From Clostridium sardiniense (GTDB lineage Bacteria; Bacillota; Clostridia; Clostridiales; Clostridiaceae), in NCBI RefSeq assembly GCF_016907995.1, contig NZ_JAFBDA010000011.1:1-64000 (forward strand): DNA of 64,000 bases, in the 5' to 3' direction. Of this stretch, positions 27,494-36,815 are shown in pieces; the first letter of the stretch is position 1, and every line of letters starts with the position of its first letter. Both the position numbers and the translations under genes were made by a program. The notes beneath the pieces are model-generated. The model did not search any database. It saw nothing but the letters and a program-made list of their open reading frames with translations, and was not told where the DNA came from.

Positions 27494-29685
27494 ATGGGGA
27501 AATATTAGGCGATAGATATGAACTGCTTGAGCAAGTTGGCGAAGGTGGCATGGCTATTGTTTATAAGGCTAGATGTAATAAGCTAAATAGATATGTAGCG
27601 GTTAAAATTCTAAAAGCTGAGTACTCAGATAATGAAGAAATAGTTAGTAAGTTTAAAAAAGAAGCAACTGCCATAGCGAAGCTATCTGACAACAATATAG
27701 TGAATGTTCTAGATGTAGGTACTCAAGGAGATACTAATTATATTGTAATGGAACTAGTGAATGGTAAAACACTTAAAGAAGTTATAGAACAGTTTGGTAA
27801 AGTAAGTTATGAGACTGCTATAACTATTGCAATTCAAGTTGCAAAGGCTTTAGATTGTGCGCATAAGAATAATATAATTCATAGAGATATAAAACCTCAA
27901 AACATATTGGTTACTGAAGATGGATTAGTTAAAGTAACTGATTTTGGTATTGCTAAGTCTTCAGATTCTGCAACCTTAACAAATACAAGTACTATTTTAG
28001 GTTCAGCACATTACTTCTCACCAGAGCAAGCAAAAGGAAGTTTTATTGACGATAGAACAGACATTTATTCATTAGGTGTTGTAATGTATGAAATGTTAAC
28101 AGGAAAGGTGCCATTTGAAGCAGATTCTCCTGTTACAATAGCTTTAAAGCATCTTCAGGAACAAGTAGTTCCACCAAAGGAGTTAAATAGTAAAATTCCT
28201 GAAAGCTTAAATAAAGTTGTATTAAAGTGTATGGAAAAGGATGCAAATAAAAGATATCAAGATGTTAAAGAGCTAATATCTGATCTTGAAAAAATAAAAG
28301 AAAATCCAGATGCTGAAATTGGAGCTGCTAGTAAAATTGGAAATGATACTCAAGCAACTACTCAGCATACTATTGTAATGGATGCTATAAAAGAGCCAAT
28401 AATAACAAAAGATGATCATAATGACTTAGAAGACGAATATTATGATGATGAAGATGATGAATATTATGATGAAGATGATGGCTATTATGATGAATCAGAA
28501 GATGATAATTATGATGAAGAAAAGAAACCTAAAAAGAAAGATCAACATAAAAAAAGCAGTAAAGGAATTATAATTGGTATAGCAGCTGTAGTTATTATTG
28601 CACTTTTAGGTGTTGGGGGATACTTTATGCTTGGTGGAGGAGGTTCTCCTAAGAAAGTAAATGTTCCAAATCTTGTTGGTATGACTTTTGAAGATGCTCA
28701 GAAAGAAGCAAGTGGTCTTGGACTTAGAGTTGTTAAAATTAAAGAAGTTAAAAGTGACAAAAAAGCTGGAACAGTATTAGAAACTGACCCTAAGGCTGGA
28801 GAATCAGTTAATGAAGGAACAACCATAAACCTTACAGTTAGTGGTGAAGAAAAAACATATATGCCAAATATAGTTGAAGATACTTTAAATGATGCTAAAG
28901 CTAAGCTAAATAGTATTGGAATAACTAATATAAATGTTACGGAAGAATATAGCGATAGTATATCTGATGGAAAAGTAATTTCACAAGATCCATCAAAAGA
29001 TAGTGAAGTCACTAAAGATACTACTGTTAATTTAGTTGTAAGTAAAGGTAAAAAGACAACAAATGTTACTATACCTTCATTGAAGGGATTAACTGAAAGA
29101 GAAGCTAGAGAGAAATTATCTTCTCTTGGATTAAACGTAAATGTTCAAACAAGCAAAACAACAGATCCATCATTAAAGGATAAAGTAATAGATTCATCAC
29201 CAAAATCAGGTGCTACTGTAGAAAAAGGTTCAGATGTTACATTAACTATTGGAACTTACACAGAAGAAAATATAGATATAATGAGTAAAATTAGTGGAAT
29301 GAGCTTTAAAAATGCTGTTAAGGAGTTAGCTAAATATAATATTACAGCAACTATTCAAGATGGATATGATAAAGATGGGAATATTGTGAGTTCTTCTCCA
29401 TCTTCTGTAAAACCAGGAGGTTCAGTAACGCTAACAACTGATAAAGAAAAAACACAACAAATTGATAGTAGTAGAGTAATCGGAAAATCTTTTAGTGATG
29501 CATCATCATATTTAGAAGGATTAGGATATAAAGTACATTCAAATCCTGGTAATGCAGGTCCTAATGACATAGTAACTGGTATGGATGTAAATGGAAAAAG
29601 TGTTGCTCTTACTATAAAAAAAGATGATAGTACAGAAACTGGTACAGAAGCGGGTCATAAAGAGAACAAAAATAAAAAAAATTAA
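27490..29685 (+). CDS. prkC: Membrane PASTA-domain serine/threonine kinase PrkC
   Basis: The 731-residue kinase has the cytoplasmic Hanks-type domain (residues 1-270) with GEGGMAIVY, the VKIL lysine, catalytic HRDIKPQN (His131-Asp133), and DFG. A very acidic Asp/Glu/Tyr-rich stretch (about 308-345) and a lysine-rich patch precede one membrane helix (359-381). Outside are three clear PASTA repeats (VPNLVGMTFEDA, MPNIVEDTLNDA and IPSLKGLTEREA) and two weaker PASTA-like units to the end. PASTA domains bind muropeptides and beta-lactams. In Bacillus PrkC signals spore germination and cell-wall state. Confidence 0.96.
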   Translation: MNGEILGDRYELLEQVGEGGMAIVYKARCNKLNRYVAVKILKAEYSDNEEIVSKFKKEATAIAKLSDNNIVNVLDVGTQGDTNYIVMELVNGKTLKEVIEQFGKVSYETAITIAIQVAKALDCAHKNNIIHRDIKPQNILVTEDGLVKVTDFGIAKSSDSATLTNTSTILGSAHYFSPEQAKGSFIDDRTDIYSLGVVMYEMLTGKVPFEADSPVTIALKHLQEQVVPPKELNSKIPESLNKVVLKCMEKDANKRYQDVKELISDLEKIKENPDAEIGAASKIGNDTQATTQHTIVMDAIKEPIITKDDHNDLEDEYYDDEDDEYYDEDDGYYDESEDDNYDEEKKPKKKDQHKKSSKGIIIGIAAVVIIALLGVGGYFMLGGGGSPKKVNVPNLVGMTFEDAQKEASGLGLRVVKIKEVKSDKKAGTVLETDPKAGESVNEGTTINLTVSGEEKTYMPNIVEDTLNDAKAKLNSIGITNINVTEEYSDSISDGKVISQDPSKDSEVTKDTTVNLVVSKGKKTTNVTIPSLKGLTEREAREKLSSLGLNVNVQTSKTTDPSLKDKVIDSSPKSGATVEKGSDVTLTIGTYTEENIDIMSKISGMSFKNAVKELAKYNITATIQDGYDKDGNIVSSSPSSVKPGGSVTLTTDKEKTQQIDSSRVIGKSFSDASSYLEGLGYKVHSNPGNAGPNDIVTGMDVNGKSVALTIKKDDSTETGTEAGHKENKNKKN

Positions 29686-29705
29686 TAATATTTAATTTAA
29701 TAAAT

Positions 29706-29735
29706 AAAAAAAGGGGCAATAATGCCTCTTTTTTA
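29706..29735 (+). terminator. Intrinsic terminator after prkC
   Basis: GGGGCA-ATAA-TGCCTC (one G-U pair) is flanked by an A run and followed by six Ts. Confidence 0.9.
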
Positions 29736-29779
29736 TATATTAAAATTTATATAAATTCTTAAAGCATAATTTAAAAAGG

Positions 29780-29809
29780 TTGCAAAAAATAATGAAAAGT
29801 GTTTATATT
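29780..29809 (+). promoter_or_regulatory. Candidate sigma-A promoter of rsgA-rpe-thiN
   Basis: TTGCAA (29780-29785) and TATATT (29804-29809) are 18 bases apart, about 30 bases before the rsgA start. Confidence 0.45.
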
Positions 29810-29840
29810 AATAAGTAAGAAAGAAATTTTTGGAGGAACT

Positions 29841-30704
29841 ATGAAGGGAAAAATAATTAAAGGAATAGGTGGGTTCTATTATATAAAAACTGACGAAGGA
29901 ATAATAGAATGTAAGGCTAGAGGGAAGTTTAGACATAAATCACTTAAACCTATGGTTGGAGATAATGTAGAGATTTTAATAGAAAATGGAAAAGGAACTA
30001 TTGAAAAGATAGATGATAGAACTTCAGAGCTTATAAGACCAACAGTTGCAAACGTAACACAAGCATTTGTAGTCTTTGCTATAAAAAATCCTGATTTAAA
30101 CTTTGATTTATTAAATAGATTTTTAGTGCTTTGTGAAAGTAATAATATAAAGGCAATAGTAGCTTTAAATAAAATCGATTTAGTAAATGAAGAAGAAAGA
30201 AAAGAATTAAAAGAAAAGATTAATGCTATAGGATATGAAGTGTTATTTATAAATGCGAAAAAGGGAATAGGCATAGATAATTTAAAAGAAAGATTAGAGG
30301 GTAACGTAACCGTTTTATGTGGCCCATCAGGAGCAGGAAAATCAACTCTTATAAATACACTTACAGATAGATTGCATATGGAAACAGGAGAAGTTAGTGA
30401 AAAAATTGGTAGAGGAAAGCATACTACAAGACATAGTGAGCTTATAGATGTATCTAATGGATATATTGTTGATACACCAGGATTTTCAACTTTAGATGTA
30501 ACATTTATTGATAAAGATGATTTAAGATATTGTTTCCCAGATTTTGAGGAATATAATAATGAATGTAAATATAGAGGATGTCTGCATCATAAAGAACCAG
30601 GATGTGCAGTTAAAGAAGCTGTAGAAGAGGGAAAAATTAATAAATATAGATATGAATTTTATATAAGAACATTAGAAGAAATATTAAAAGGGAGGAAGTA
30701 TTAA
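29841..30704 (+). CDS. rsgA: Small-subunit ribosome biogenesis GTPase RsgA
   Basis: The 287-residue protein is a circularly permuted GTPase. After the N-terminal OB fold, the NKID motif (G4) comes before the P-loop GPSGAGKST (G1) and DTPGF (G3). The C-terminal zinc module has [17 protein letters not shown]. RsgA checks late 30S maturation. The ATG at 29841 follows TGGAGGA; an earlier in-frame ATG at 29799 has no ribosome site. The stop overlaps the rpe start by one base. Confidence 0.96.
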   Translation: MKGKIIKGIGGFYYIKTDEGIIECKARGKFRHKSLKPMVGDNVEILIENGKGTIEKIDDRTSELIRPTVANVTQAFVVFAIKNPDLNFDLLNRFLVLCESNNIKAIVALNKIDLVNEEERKELKEKINAIGYEVLFINAKKGIGIDNLKERLEGNVTVLCGPSGAGKSTLINTLTDRLHMETGEVSEKIGRGKHTTRHSELIDVSNGYIVDTPGFSTLDVTFIDKDDLRYCFPDFEEYNNECKYRGCLHHKEPGCAVKEAVEEGKINKYRYEFYIRTLEEILKGRKY

Positions 30705-31354
30705 TGATAAAAATAGCACCGTCAATTTTATCAGCAGATTTTTCAAGATTAGGGGAGGAAATAGAACTTTTAGATAAAAGTGGAGCAGATTACATACATA
30801 TAGATGTTATGGATGGAGCCTTTGTACCCAATATAACTCTTGGAGCACCAATAGTTAAGGCTATTAGAAACAGAACAGATAAAATATTTGATGTTCACCT
30901 AATGGTTGAATCACCATCAAGATACATAGATGATTTTGTAGATGCAGGAGCAGATATCATAACTATACATTATGAAGCTGAAAAACATATAGATAGAGCA
31001 ATTCAATATATAAAATCAAAAGGTGTAAAAGCTGGAGTTGTATTAAATCCAGGAACTCCAACTATACTTATTAAAGATTTAATTTCTAAATTAGATATGG
31101 TTTTAATAATGAGTGTTAATCCGGGTTTTGGAGGACAAAGCTTCATTGACTATTCCATAGAAAAGATTAAAGAAGTAGATGAAATGAGAAAAAAATATAA
31201 TAAAGATTTAATAATAGAGATAGATGGTGGGATTGGTATAGATAACATTAAGACAGTTAGAGAGGCTGGAGTAGATGTTGCTGTTGCAGGTTCTTCTGTA
31301 TACAAGAATGGTGAAGTTATTAAAAATATAGAGAATCTTAAAAGGAATTCATAA
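30704..31354 (+). CDS. rpe: Ribulose-phosphate 3-epimerase
   Basis: The 216-residue TIM-barrel enzyme interconverts ribulose 5-phosphate and xylulose 5-phosphate. It starts with IAPSILSADFSRLGEEI and carries the catalytic and metal residues in HIDVMDGAFVPN, HLMVESP and EIDGGIG, and the phosphate-binding MSVNPGFGGQSF. GGGAGG precedes the start within rsgA. The rsgA-rpe-thiN order matches Bacillus and other Clostridia. Confidence 0.97.
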   Translation: MIKIAPSILSADFSRLGEEIELLDKSGADYIHIDVMDGAFVPNITLGAPIVKAIRNRTDKIFDVHLMVESPSRYIDDFVDAGADIITIHYEAEKHIDRAIQYIKSKGVKAGVVLNPGTPTILIKDLISKLDMVLIMSVNPGFGGQSFIDYSIEKIKEVDEMRKKYNKDLIIEIDGGIGIDNIKTVREAGVDVAVAGSSVYKNGEVIKNIENLKRNS

Positions 31355-31355
31355 A

Positions 31356-31994
31356 ATGAGAGCAATAATAGTAACTGGTGGTAATCCACCTTCAGAAAAA
31401 CTATTAAAATCATATATAAAAGAAAATGATATTATAATCGGAGTAGATAGTGGATGTAATATTTTATATAAGCTAAATATAATTCCAAATTTAATATTAG
31501 GAGATTTTGATTCAATTAGAAAAGAGGTCTTAGAATATTTCTTAGAAAACGGAGTAAATATTGAAAAGTATAACTCGGAAAAAGATTATACAGATACTGA
31601 TTTAGGTTATAGAAAAGCTAAAGAGGTATTTAATGTTAATGATATTCTTATGTTTGGAGCTACAGGCTCAAGGCTTGATCATACTTTAGGTAATATAGGA
31701 ATACTATTTAGAGCTCTTAAAGATAAAATTAAAATGGAAATTATAGATGAGCACAATAGAATGTATATAGTAGATAAAAGTTCGATTATAAAAAAAGAAG
31801 AAGGTATGGTTATATCATTTCATGCTTTAAGTGAAGTTGTAAAGAATTTTACTATAAGAGGTGGTAAGTATGATTTGACAAGCTATGATATGACACTTCT
31901 AGAGCCAAGAGCTATTTGTAATGAATTTTTAGCGAGTGATATTAATATCACTTTTGATTCAGGTATAATTTTAGTTATGTATACTAGAGACTAA
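31356..31994 (+). CDS. thiN: Thiamine pyrophosphokinase
   Basis: The 212-residue enzyme transfers pyrophosphate from ATP to thiamine, producing the cofactor thiamine diphosphate. Catalytic-domain motifs are GVDSGCNILYKL, LILGDFDSI, YTDTDLGYRKA and GATGSRLDHTLGNI. The start follows the rpe stop by one base. No TPP riboswitch is visible; the gene is probably expressed with rsgA and rpe. Confidence 0.95.
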   Translation: MRAIIVTGGNPPSEKLLKSYIKENDIIIGVDSGCNILYKLNIIPNLILGDFDSIRKEVLEYFLENGVNIEKYNSEKDYTDTDLGYRKAKEVFNVNDILMFGATGSRLDHTLGNIGILFRALKDKIKMEIIDEHNRMYIVDKSSIIKKEEGMVISFHALSEVVKNFTIRGGKYDLTSYDMTLLEPRAICNEFLASDINITFDSGIILVMYTRD

Positions 31995-32012
31995 AAATAG
32001 TTTATAGTAAAA

Positions 32013-32071
32013 ATAGGAACTAATATTTCTTTTTTGCATACAATGTAAAAAGGGGATATTGGTTCTTTTTT
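32013..32071 (+). terminator. Long hairpin after thiN, probable terminator
   Basis: AGGAACTAATATT pairs with GGTATT-like GATATTGGTTCTT (with G-U pairs) across a loop of roughly 30 bases, followed by a T run. The loop contains CATACAAT, which resembles a sigma-E -10 element, but no matching -35 lies at the right distance. Confidence 0.55.
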
Positions 32072-32098
32072 ATTAATTTGTATTTATGGGAGGAAGAA

Positions 32099-32170
32099 AT
32101 GAAAATAGTAGCTATAAAATTACCTAAATGTATATCAAGTATAATAAAATTTTTTAGAAGAAAAAAATAA
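32099..32170 (+). CDS. spoVM: Stage V sporulation protein M, SpoVM
   Basis: This 23-residue gene is easily missed. It begins MKIVAIKLPKC and ends IIKFFRRKK. Bacillus SpoVM is a 26-residue amphipathic helix beginning MKFYTIKLPKF, so IKLPK aligns and the key Pro9 is kept. GGGAGGAAG lies a few bases before the ATG. The position between thiN and rpmB is the same as in Bacillus. SpoVM recognises the curved forespore membrane and anchors SpoIVA, whose gene is at 11.8 kb. Cys replaces the Phe at position 11, and the peptide is three residues shorter than the Bacillus one. Confidence 0.9.
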   Translation: MKIVAIKLPKCISSIIKFFRRKK

Positions 32171-32192
32171 AATACATAAGAATTTAAAATAT

Positions 32193-32230
32193 AAAAAAAA
32201 TGCAGTGCGTATGCAATGCATTTTTTTTAT
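32193..32230. terminator. Bidirectional terminator between spoVM and rpmB
   Basis: An A run, ATGCAGTGC, a short loop, GCAATGCAT and a T run form a symmetrical hairpin (one internal mismatch) that can end transcription from both sides. Confidence 0.85.
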
Positions 32231-32235
32231 TTGAA

Positions 32236-32427
32236 CTATATTGCTCTTTCAACCTTACCAGATCTAAGACATCTTGTACAAACGTGAACTTTCTTTGGAG
32301 TTCCATTAACTAAAGCTTTTACTTTCTTTATGTTAGGAGCCCAAGTTCTCTTTGATTGACGATGTGAATGGCTGTATTGAACACCTGCAACAACACCTTT
32401 GTTACAAATTTCGCATCTTCTTGCCAT
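32236..32427 (-). CDS. rpmB: 50S ribosomal protein L28
   Basis: The 63-residue L28 has the basic family pattern, including SHSHRQSKRTWAPNIKKV. It carries paired cysteines (RRCEICNKG at the start, VCTRCLRSGKV at the end) that form a zinc site; some species have a cysteine-free paralogue. The minus-strand SD AAGGAGG lies upstream of the ATG. It is transcribed toward thiN and ends at the shared terminator. It is one of only four minus-strand genes in the window. Confidence 0.97.
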   Translation of the reverse strand: MARRCEICNKGVVAGVQYSHSHRQSKRTWAPNIKKVKALVNGTPKKVHVCTRCLRSGKVERAI

Positions 32428-32624
32428 TTGAAAACACCTCCTTGTTAAGTGAAGATATATTTCTCTTCAATAGGACAGAATTCATTGTAACATAATATTA
32501 TATGATTTTGCAAGTGCTTATTTTAAAAAAATATAGATTATTTTTCTATATTCTCATATAAATCTTGAATAATAGAGTTTTCTAATATAAAATATAGATA
32601 TGATATGTATGAGGAGGAATAGTA

Positions 32625-32975
32625 ATGGTAGGATTTTCAAAAGAAAATGGAAAAGTTCATTACTCAGAAGAAGTCTTAGCTAAGATTGTTGGATTATCAA
32701 CAATGGAATGCTATGGTGTAGTAGGTATGGTTTCAAAGAATGCTACAGAAGGTCTTTGGGAGTTAATTAGAATAGAACATTTTAACAAGGGAGTTAAGAT
32801 AGCTATTAACGATGATGATAAATTAGATATTGAATTATTTGTTATGGTAGAGTATGGAACAAAAATATCTGTTATAGCAAACAATATAATTCAAAAAGTA
32901 CGTTATAATGTAGAAAACTTTACTGGACTAAAGGTAGCATCAATTTCAGTAAATGTTCAAGCGGTAAGAGTCTAG
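32625..32975 (+). CDS. Asp23/Gls24-family envelope stress protein (YloU type)
   Basis: The 116-residue protein carries the Gls24/Asp23 pattern: GKVHYSEEVLAKIVGLSTMECYGVVGM, then IKVAIN-like strands and the C-terminal VASISVNVQAVRV. Family members in Firmicutes sit at the membrane and are linked to envelope or alkaline stress. It directly precedes the fakA-like gene (15 bases), as yloU precedes yloV in Bacillus. GAGGAGGAA supports the ATG. Its biochemical role is not established. Confidence 0.9.
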   Translation: MVGFSKENGKVHYSEEVLAKIVGLSTMECYGVVGMVSKNATEGLWELIRIEHFNKGVKIAINDDDKLDIELFVMVEYGTKISVIANNIIQKVRYNVENFTGLKVASISVNVQAVRV

Positions 32976-32989
32976 GAGGTAAACGACTA

Positions 32990-34639
32990 ATGGAATTTAA
33001 TAAGATAAACGGCCGTGATTTTTATAACATGGTAGTAAACGCAAGCAATAGGCTAGCGGAAAAGAGTGATTATGTTAATGCATTAAATGTATTCCCAGTA
33101 CCAGACGGAGATACAGGAACTAACATGTCAATGACTTTTAAAGCTGCTGTTAAGGAAATAGAAAATATAGATTCAGATTCTATAGGAGAAGTTTCTAAAA
33201 AGCTTGCGAAAGGTGCATTAATGGGTGCAAGAGGTAACTCAGGGGTTATTCTTTCTCAAATTTTAAGAGGAATTTCAAAGGGATTAACTAATCTTGAGGA
33301 AGTTTCAGCTAGCGAGTTTGCAAACGCATTACAAGAAGGATCAAATTCTGCATATAAGGCAGTTATGAGACCAACTGAAGGAACTATACTTTCAGTTATA
33401 AGAGCTGCAGCTGAAGCAGGTATGCATTCAAAAAAACACAACGTAAAAGAACTTTTAGAAGAAGTTACAGTTGCTGCAAAGGTGATGCTTGATAAAACAC
33501 CAGAATTATTACCAGCACTTAAAAAGGCGAAAGTTGTAGATTCAGGTGGTATGGGACTTTATATAATACTTCAAGGTATGCTTGAAGCATTAAAAGATGG
33601 AATAGTTGCAGAAGTTAAAGATATTAAAATTGGTGAAGGTGGCGGAGAAGTTACTGGAGCTAAGACAACTGGAGATGCAGATATTAAATTTGGATATTGC
33701 ACTGAGTTTATAATATTAGGCGATGCGACACATGCAACAGAATTACAAAATGAAATTGAACCTTTTGGGGATTCAATGATAGTTGTTGGATATGATGATG
33801 TAATAAAAGTTCATATTCATACAAATGATCCAGGACTTGTCTTATCAAAAGCTGTAAAGATTGGTGAACTTTCAAAGATCAAGATTGATAATATGAGGGA
33901 AGAACATAGAGAACTTTTAGCTGGAGAAATGAGAGAAGAACAAGCAAAGCAAGCAGAAGAAGCAGCAGAACAAGAAGAAATTAAGAAGTATGGTTTTGTT
34001 ACAGTTGCTATGGGCGATGGAATTACAAGCATATTTAAAGACTTAGGTGTTGATTATGTAATTGAAGGTGGTCAAACTATGAACCCTTCAACACAAGATA
34101 TATTAGATTGTATAGATAAAATTAATGCAGAAAATATATTCATATTACCAAATAATAAAAATATAATAATGGCTGCATCACAAGCACAGGAAATATCAGA
34201 TAAAAACGTAATTGTAATACCAACAACAACTATTCCACAAGGAATAACTTGTGTATCAATGTTCAATAGAGATGCTGAACCAAAGGAAAATGAAGAAGAG
34301 CTGAAAGAATTAATGGAAGCTGTTAAAACTGGTTCAGTAACATATGCTGTTAGAGATACAGAAATGGATGGAATAAACATTAAAGAAGGAAATATGCTTG
34401 GCTTAGTAGAAGGCAAGATTAAAGAAGTTGGGGAAGACAAATTTGAAGTTGCTGAAAAAGTACTTGAAAATATGGTCGATGATGATAGTGAACTTATAAC
34501 TATATTCTATGGTGAAGATGTTACGGACAATGAAGCAAATGAATTTGTATCTAAGTTAGAAGAAAAGTATGAAGATTGTGATATACAATTATATAAAGGT
34601 GACCAACCTTTATACTACTTCTTAATGTCAGTTGAATAA
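32990..34639 (+). CDS. fakA: DAK2-domain fatty acid kinase, FakA/YloV family
   Basis: The 549-residue protein has an N-terminal DAK2 (dihydroxyacetone-kinase-like) nucleotide-binding domain with NVFPVPDGDTGTNMSMT and GARGNSGVILSQILRG. A linker, a middle domain and a C-terminal EDD/DegV-like domain follow. This architecture and length match Staphylococcus FakA, which phosphorylates fatty acids held by a FakB (DegV) partner. No fakB is in this window. The acyl-phosphate product would feed the plsX route at 44.2 kb. Substrate assignment is by family only. Confidence 0.88.
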   Translation: MEFNKINGRDFYNMVVNASNRLAEKSDYVNALNVFPVPDGDTGTNMSMTFKAAVKEIENIDSDSIGEVSKKLAKGALMGARGNSGVILSQILRGISKGLTNLEEVSASEFANALQEGSNSAYKAVMRPTEGTILSVIRAAAEAGMHSKKHNVKELLEEVTVAAKVMLDKTPELLPALKKAKVVDSGGMGLYIILQGMLEALKDGIVAEVKDIKIGEGGGEVTGAKTTGDADIKFGYCTEFIILGDATHATELQNEIEPFGDSMIVVGYDDVIKVHIHTNDPGLVLSKAVKIGELSKIKIDNMREEHRELLAGEMREEQAKQAEEAAEQEEIKKYGFVTVAMGDGITSIFKDLGVDYVIEGGQTMNPSTQDILDCIDKINAENIFILPNNKNIIMAASQAQEISDKNVIVIPTTTIPQGITCVSMFNRDAEPKENEEELKELMEAVKTGSVTYAVRDTEMDGINIKEGNMLGLVEGKIKEVGEDKFEVAEKVLENMVDDDSELITIFYGEDVTDNEANEFVSKLEEKYEDCDIQLYKGDQPLYYFLMSVE

Positions 34640-34661
34640 TATATATTAAATTACACAAAAT

Positions 34662-34686
34662 AAAAAGCACCGTAAGGTGCTTTTTA
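34662..34686 (+). terminator. Intrinsic terminator after the fakA-like gene
   Basis: AAAAAGCACC-GTAA-GGTGCTTTTT is a perfect hairpin with a T tract. Confidence 0.93.
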
Positions 34687-34715
34687 TATTTATATTGGAC
34701 GAGGTGAGGAAAGGG

Positions 34716-36746
34716 ATGAATATTTACACTGAAGTTAGCAATATAAAGGGGGTAGGACCTAAGGCTACTGAGAGACTTAATAAAGCAGGTATATTTAGTG
34801 TCCTTGATCTTCTTTTATATTTTCCAAGAGATTATGAGTTTATAAATGGTAACAGTAGTATAAAAGAGATAGATGAAAATGAAAAACAGATATTAAGCTG
34901 TACTATGGTAAGAGCAAAGGGGGACTTTAGGACAAAGACTGGTAAAATAATAACTAATATAGAATTTAACTATAATGGTATAAGTATTATAGGAAAGTGG
35001 TTTAATCAACCTTATATAAAAACTAAATTTAGAAAAGGTGAAACTTATAATCTATTAGGCAAATACAAAAAGGTAGGACACACACTTGAGATTACAAATC
35101 CTCAAATTGGTTCAAATGAGTCGTTAAAAAGTGAGATAATACCTAAATACTCATTGAAAGGTGAGCTTACGAATAATTTTCTAGCAAAGGTAGTTGGGCA
35201 AGTTTTAGATACTATAACTGTAACTGAAAATTTGCCTTTGGATATATTAAAAAAATATAATTTAATTTCTTTAGATGAATCTATTAGAGAAATTCACTTT
35301 CCAAAAGGAAAAGATAAATTAGAGAGAGCTATTGAAAGATTAAAGTTTCAGGAGTTATTCACATATTCGATGAAATTACTTATGCTTAAACAAAAGATTA
35401 GAATAAAAAATGGTATAGGATATAATTGGACTGATGAACTTAACGATTTAAGAGAATCTCTTCCATATAGTTTGACAAATGCTCAAGCTAAAGTTGTAAG
35501 ATCTATATTAAAAGATCAAAAGTCCTTGTATCCAATGAATAGGTTGGTTCAGGGAGATGTAGGTTCTGGTAAAACTATAGTTGCTTTAATTGCTATTTTT
35601 AATGCTTATAAAAATGGTTATAAATCTGCATTTATGGCACCGACTGAAATTCTTGCAAATCAACATTATAAAGAAGCTAAGAATATTTTTGAAGGGTTCA
35701 ATATAGAAATTGAACTTTTAACTGGAAGCACATCTATGAAAGAGAAAAAAAGAATAAAGGAAAGAATAAAAGAAGAGGGACCTTTACTTGTAATAGGAAC
35801 TCATGCACTTATCCAAGAGGATGTTGAATTTAATAATTTAGGTCTTGCGGTAACTGATGAACAGCATAGATTTGGGGTAGAACAAAGAAGTAGACTTATT
35901 AATAAAGGTAAGAGGGCTGATGTGTTAGTTATGACAGCAACTCCAATTCCTAGAACTTTAGCACTTTATGTTTACTCGGATTTAGATGTATCAGCTATAG
36001 ATGAATTACCACCTGGTAGAAAGAAGATAGATACAAGATTTTTTAAAGATGATGAAAGAGATAGTGCTTATAAATTAGCACTTAGTGAAATCAATAAAGG
36101 AAGACAGGTATATATTGTATGCCCACTTATTGAAGAAGATGAAAAAGAACAACTAAATTCAGTTGAAAGTGTATATGAAAAATTAAATTATGGAATCTTT
36201 AAAGATATTAAGGTTGAGTATCTTCATGGAAAGATGAAAGGTGTAGAAAAAGATGAGATTATAAATAGATTTAAAAGTGGAGACACTAAAGTTTTAATAT
36301 CAACTACTGTTATAGAAGTAGGAGTAAATGTTCCAAATGCATCGGTTATGATTGTTGAAAATGCTGAAAGGTTTGGATTGGCACAACTTCATCAATTGAG
36401 AGGTAGAGTTGGTAGAGGAGAATATGAATCATATTGTATATTAATTGCAAAGGCAAAAAGTGAAACCACAAAAAGAAGAATGGAAATACTTACAGAATCA
36501 ACAGATGGCTTTTATATATCGGAGCAAGATTTAAAACTTAGAGGCTCAGGTGAAATGTTTGGAATGAGACAAAGTGGTGATGAAGGGCTTTTACTTGCAG
36601 ATTTATATAATGATATGAAAATATTAATAAAAGCTAGAGAAGAAGCTAATAATATTTTATTAAATGAGACAGAAAAAAATAAAATATTAATAAGGGAAAT
36701 AAAGAGCAATTTAGAAAAAAGTAGTAAATATATATGTTTTAACTAA
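34716..36746 (+). CDS. recG: ATP-dependent DNA helicase RecG
   Basis: The 676-residue superfamily 2 helicase remodels stalled forks and Holliday junctions. The N-terminal wedge domain (TEVSNIKGVGPKATERL at the start) precedes helicase motifs QGDVGSGKT, MAPTEILANQH, the DEQH box in VTDEQHRFGVEQR, MTATPIPRT, and LHQLRGRVGRG. The C-terminal TRG-type region FYISEQDLKLRGSGEMFG is present. The ATG at 34716 follows GAGGAAAG. Length matches the Bacillus protein closely. Confidence 0.97.
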   Translation: MNIYTEVSNIKGVGPKATERLNKAGIFSVLDLLLYFPRDYEFINGNSSIKEIDENEKQILSCTMVRAKGDFRTKTGKIITNIEFNYNGISIIGKWFNQPYIKTKFRKGETYNLLGKYKKVGHTLEITNPQIGSNESLKSEIIPKYSLKGELTNNFLAKVVGQVLDTITVTENLPLDILKKYNLISLDESIREIHFPKGKDKLERAIERLKFQELFTYSMKLLMLKQKIRIKNGIGYNWTDELNDLRESLPYSLTNAQAKVVRSILKDQKSLYPMNRLVQGDVGSGKTIVALIAIFNAYKNGYKSAFMAPTEILANQHYKEAKNIFEGFNIEIELLTGSTSMKEKKRIKERIKEEGPLLVIGTHALIQEDVEFNNLGLAVTDEQHRFGVEQRSRLINKGKRADVLVMTATPIPRTLALYVYSDLDVSAIDELPPGRKKIDTRFFKDDERDSAYKLALSEINKGRQVYIVCPLIEEDEKEQLNSVESVYEKLNYGIFKDIKVEYLHGKMKGVEKDEIINRFKSGDTKVLISTTVIEVGVNVPNASVMIVENAERFGLAQLHQLRGRVGRGEYESYCILIAKAKSETTKRRMEILTESTDGFYISEQDLKLRGSGEMFGMRQSGDEGLLLADLYNDMKILIKAREEANNILLNETEKNKILIREIKSNLEKSSKYICFN

Positions 36747-36753
36747 TTATAAA

Positions 36754-36782
36754 TTGTATAAAAAAGTTGATTATGATAGAAT
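36754..36782 (+). promoter_or_regulatory. Extended -10 sigma-A promoter of rsmD-coaD
   Basis: TTGTAT (36754-36759), a 17-base spacer, and TGATAGAAT give an extended -10 element (TGnTAGAAT) at 36774-36782. Confidence 0.65.
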
Positions 36783-36815
36783 AAAAGATATATGGCACTA
36801 AGGAGGATATAAATA

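Noticed and set aside
32037-32044. CATACAAT as a sigma-E -10 for spoVM
   Set aside because: The hexamer-like match is good, but no ATA-type -35 lies 14-18 bases upstream and it falls in the loop of the thiN terminator hairpin.
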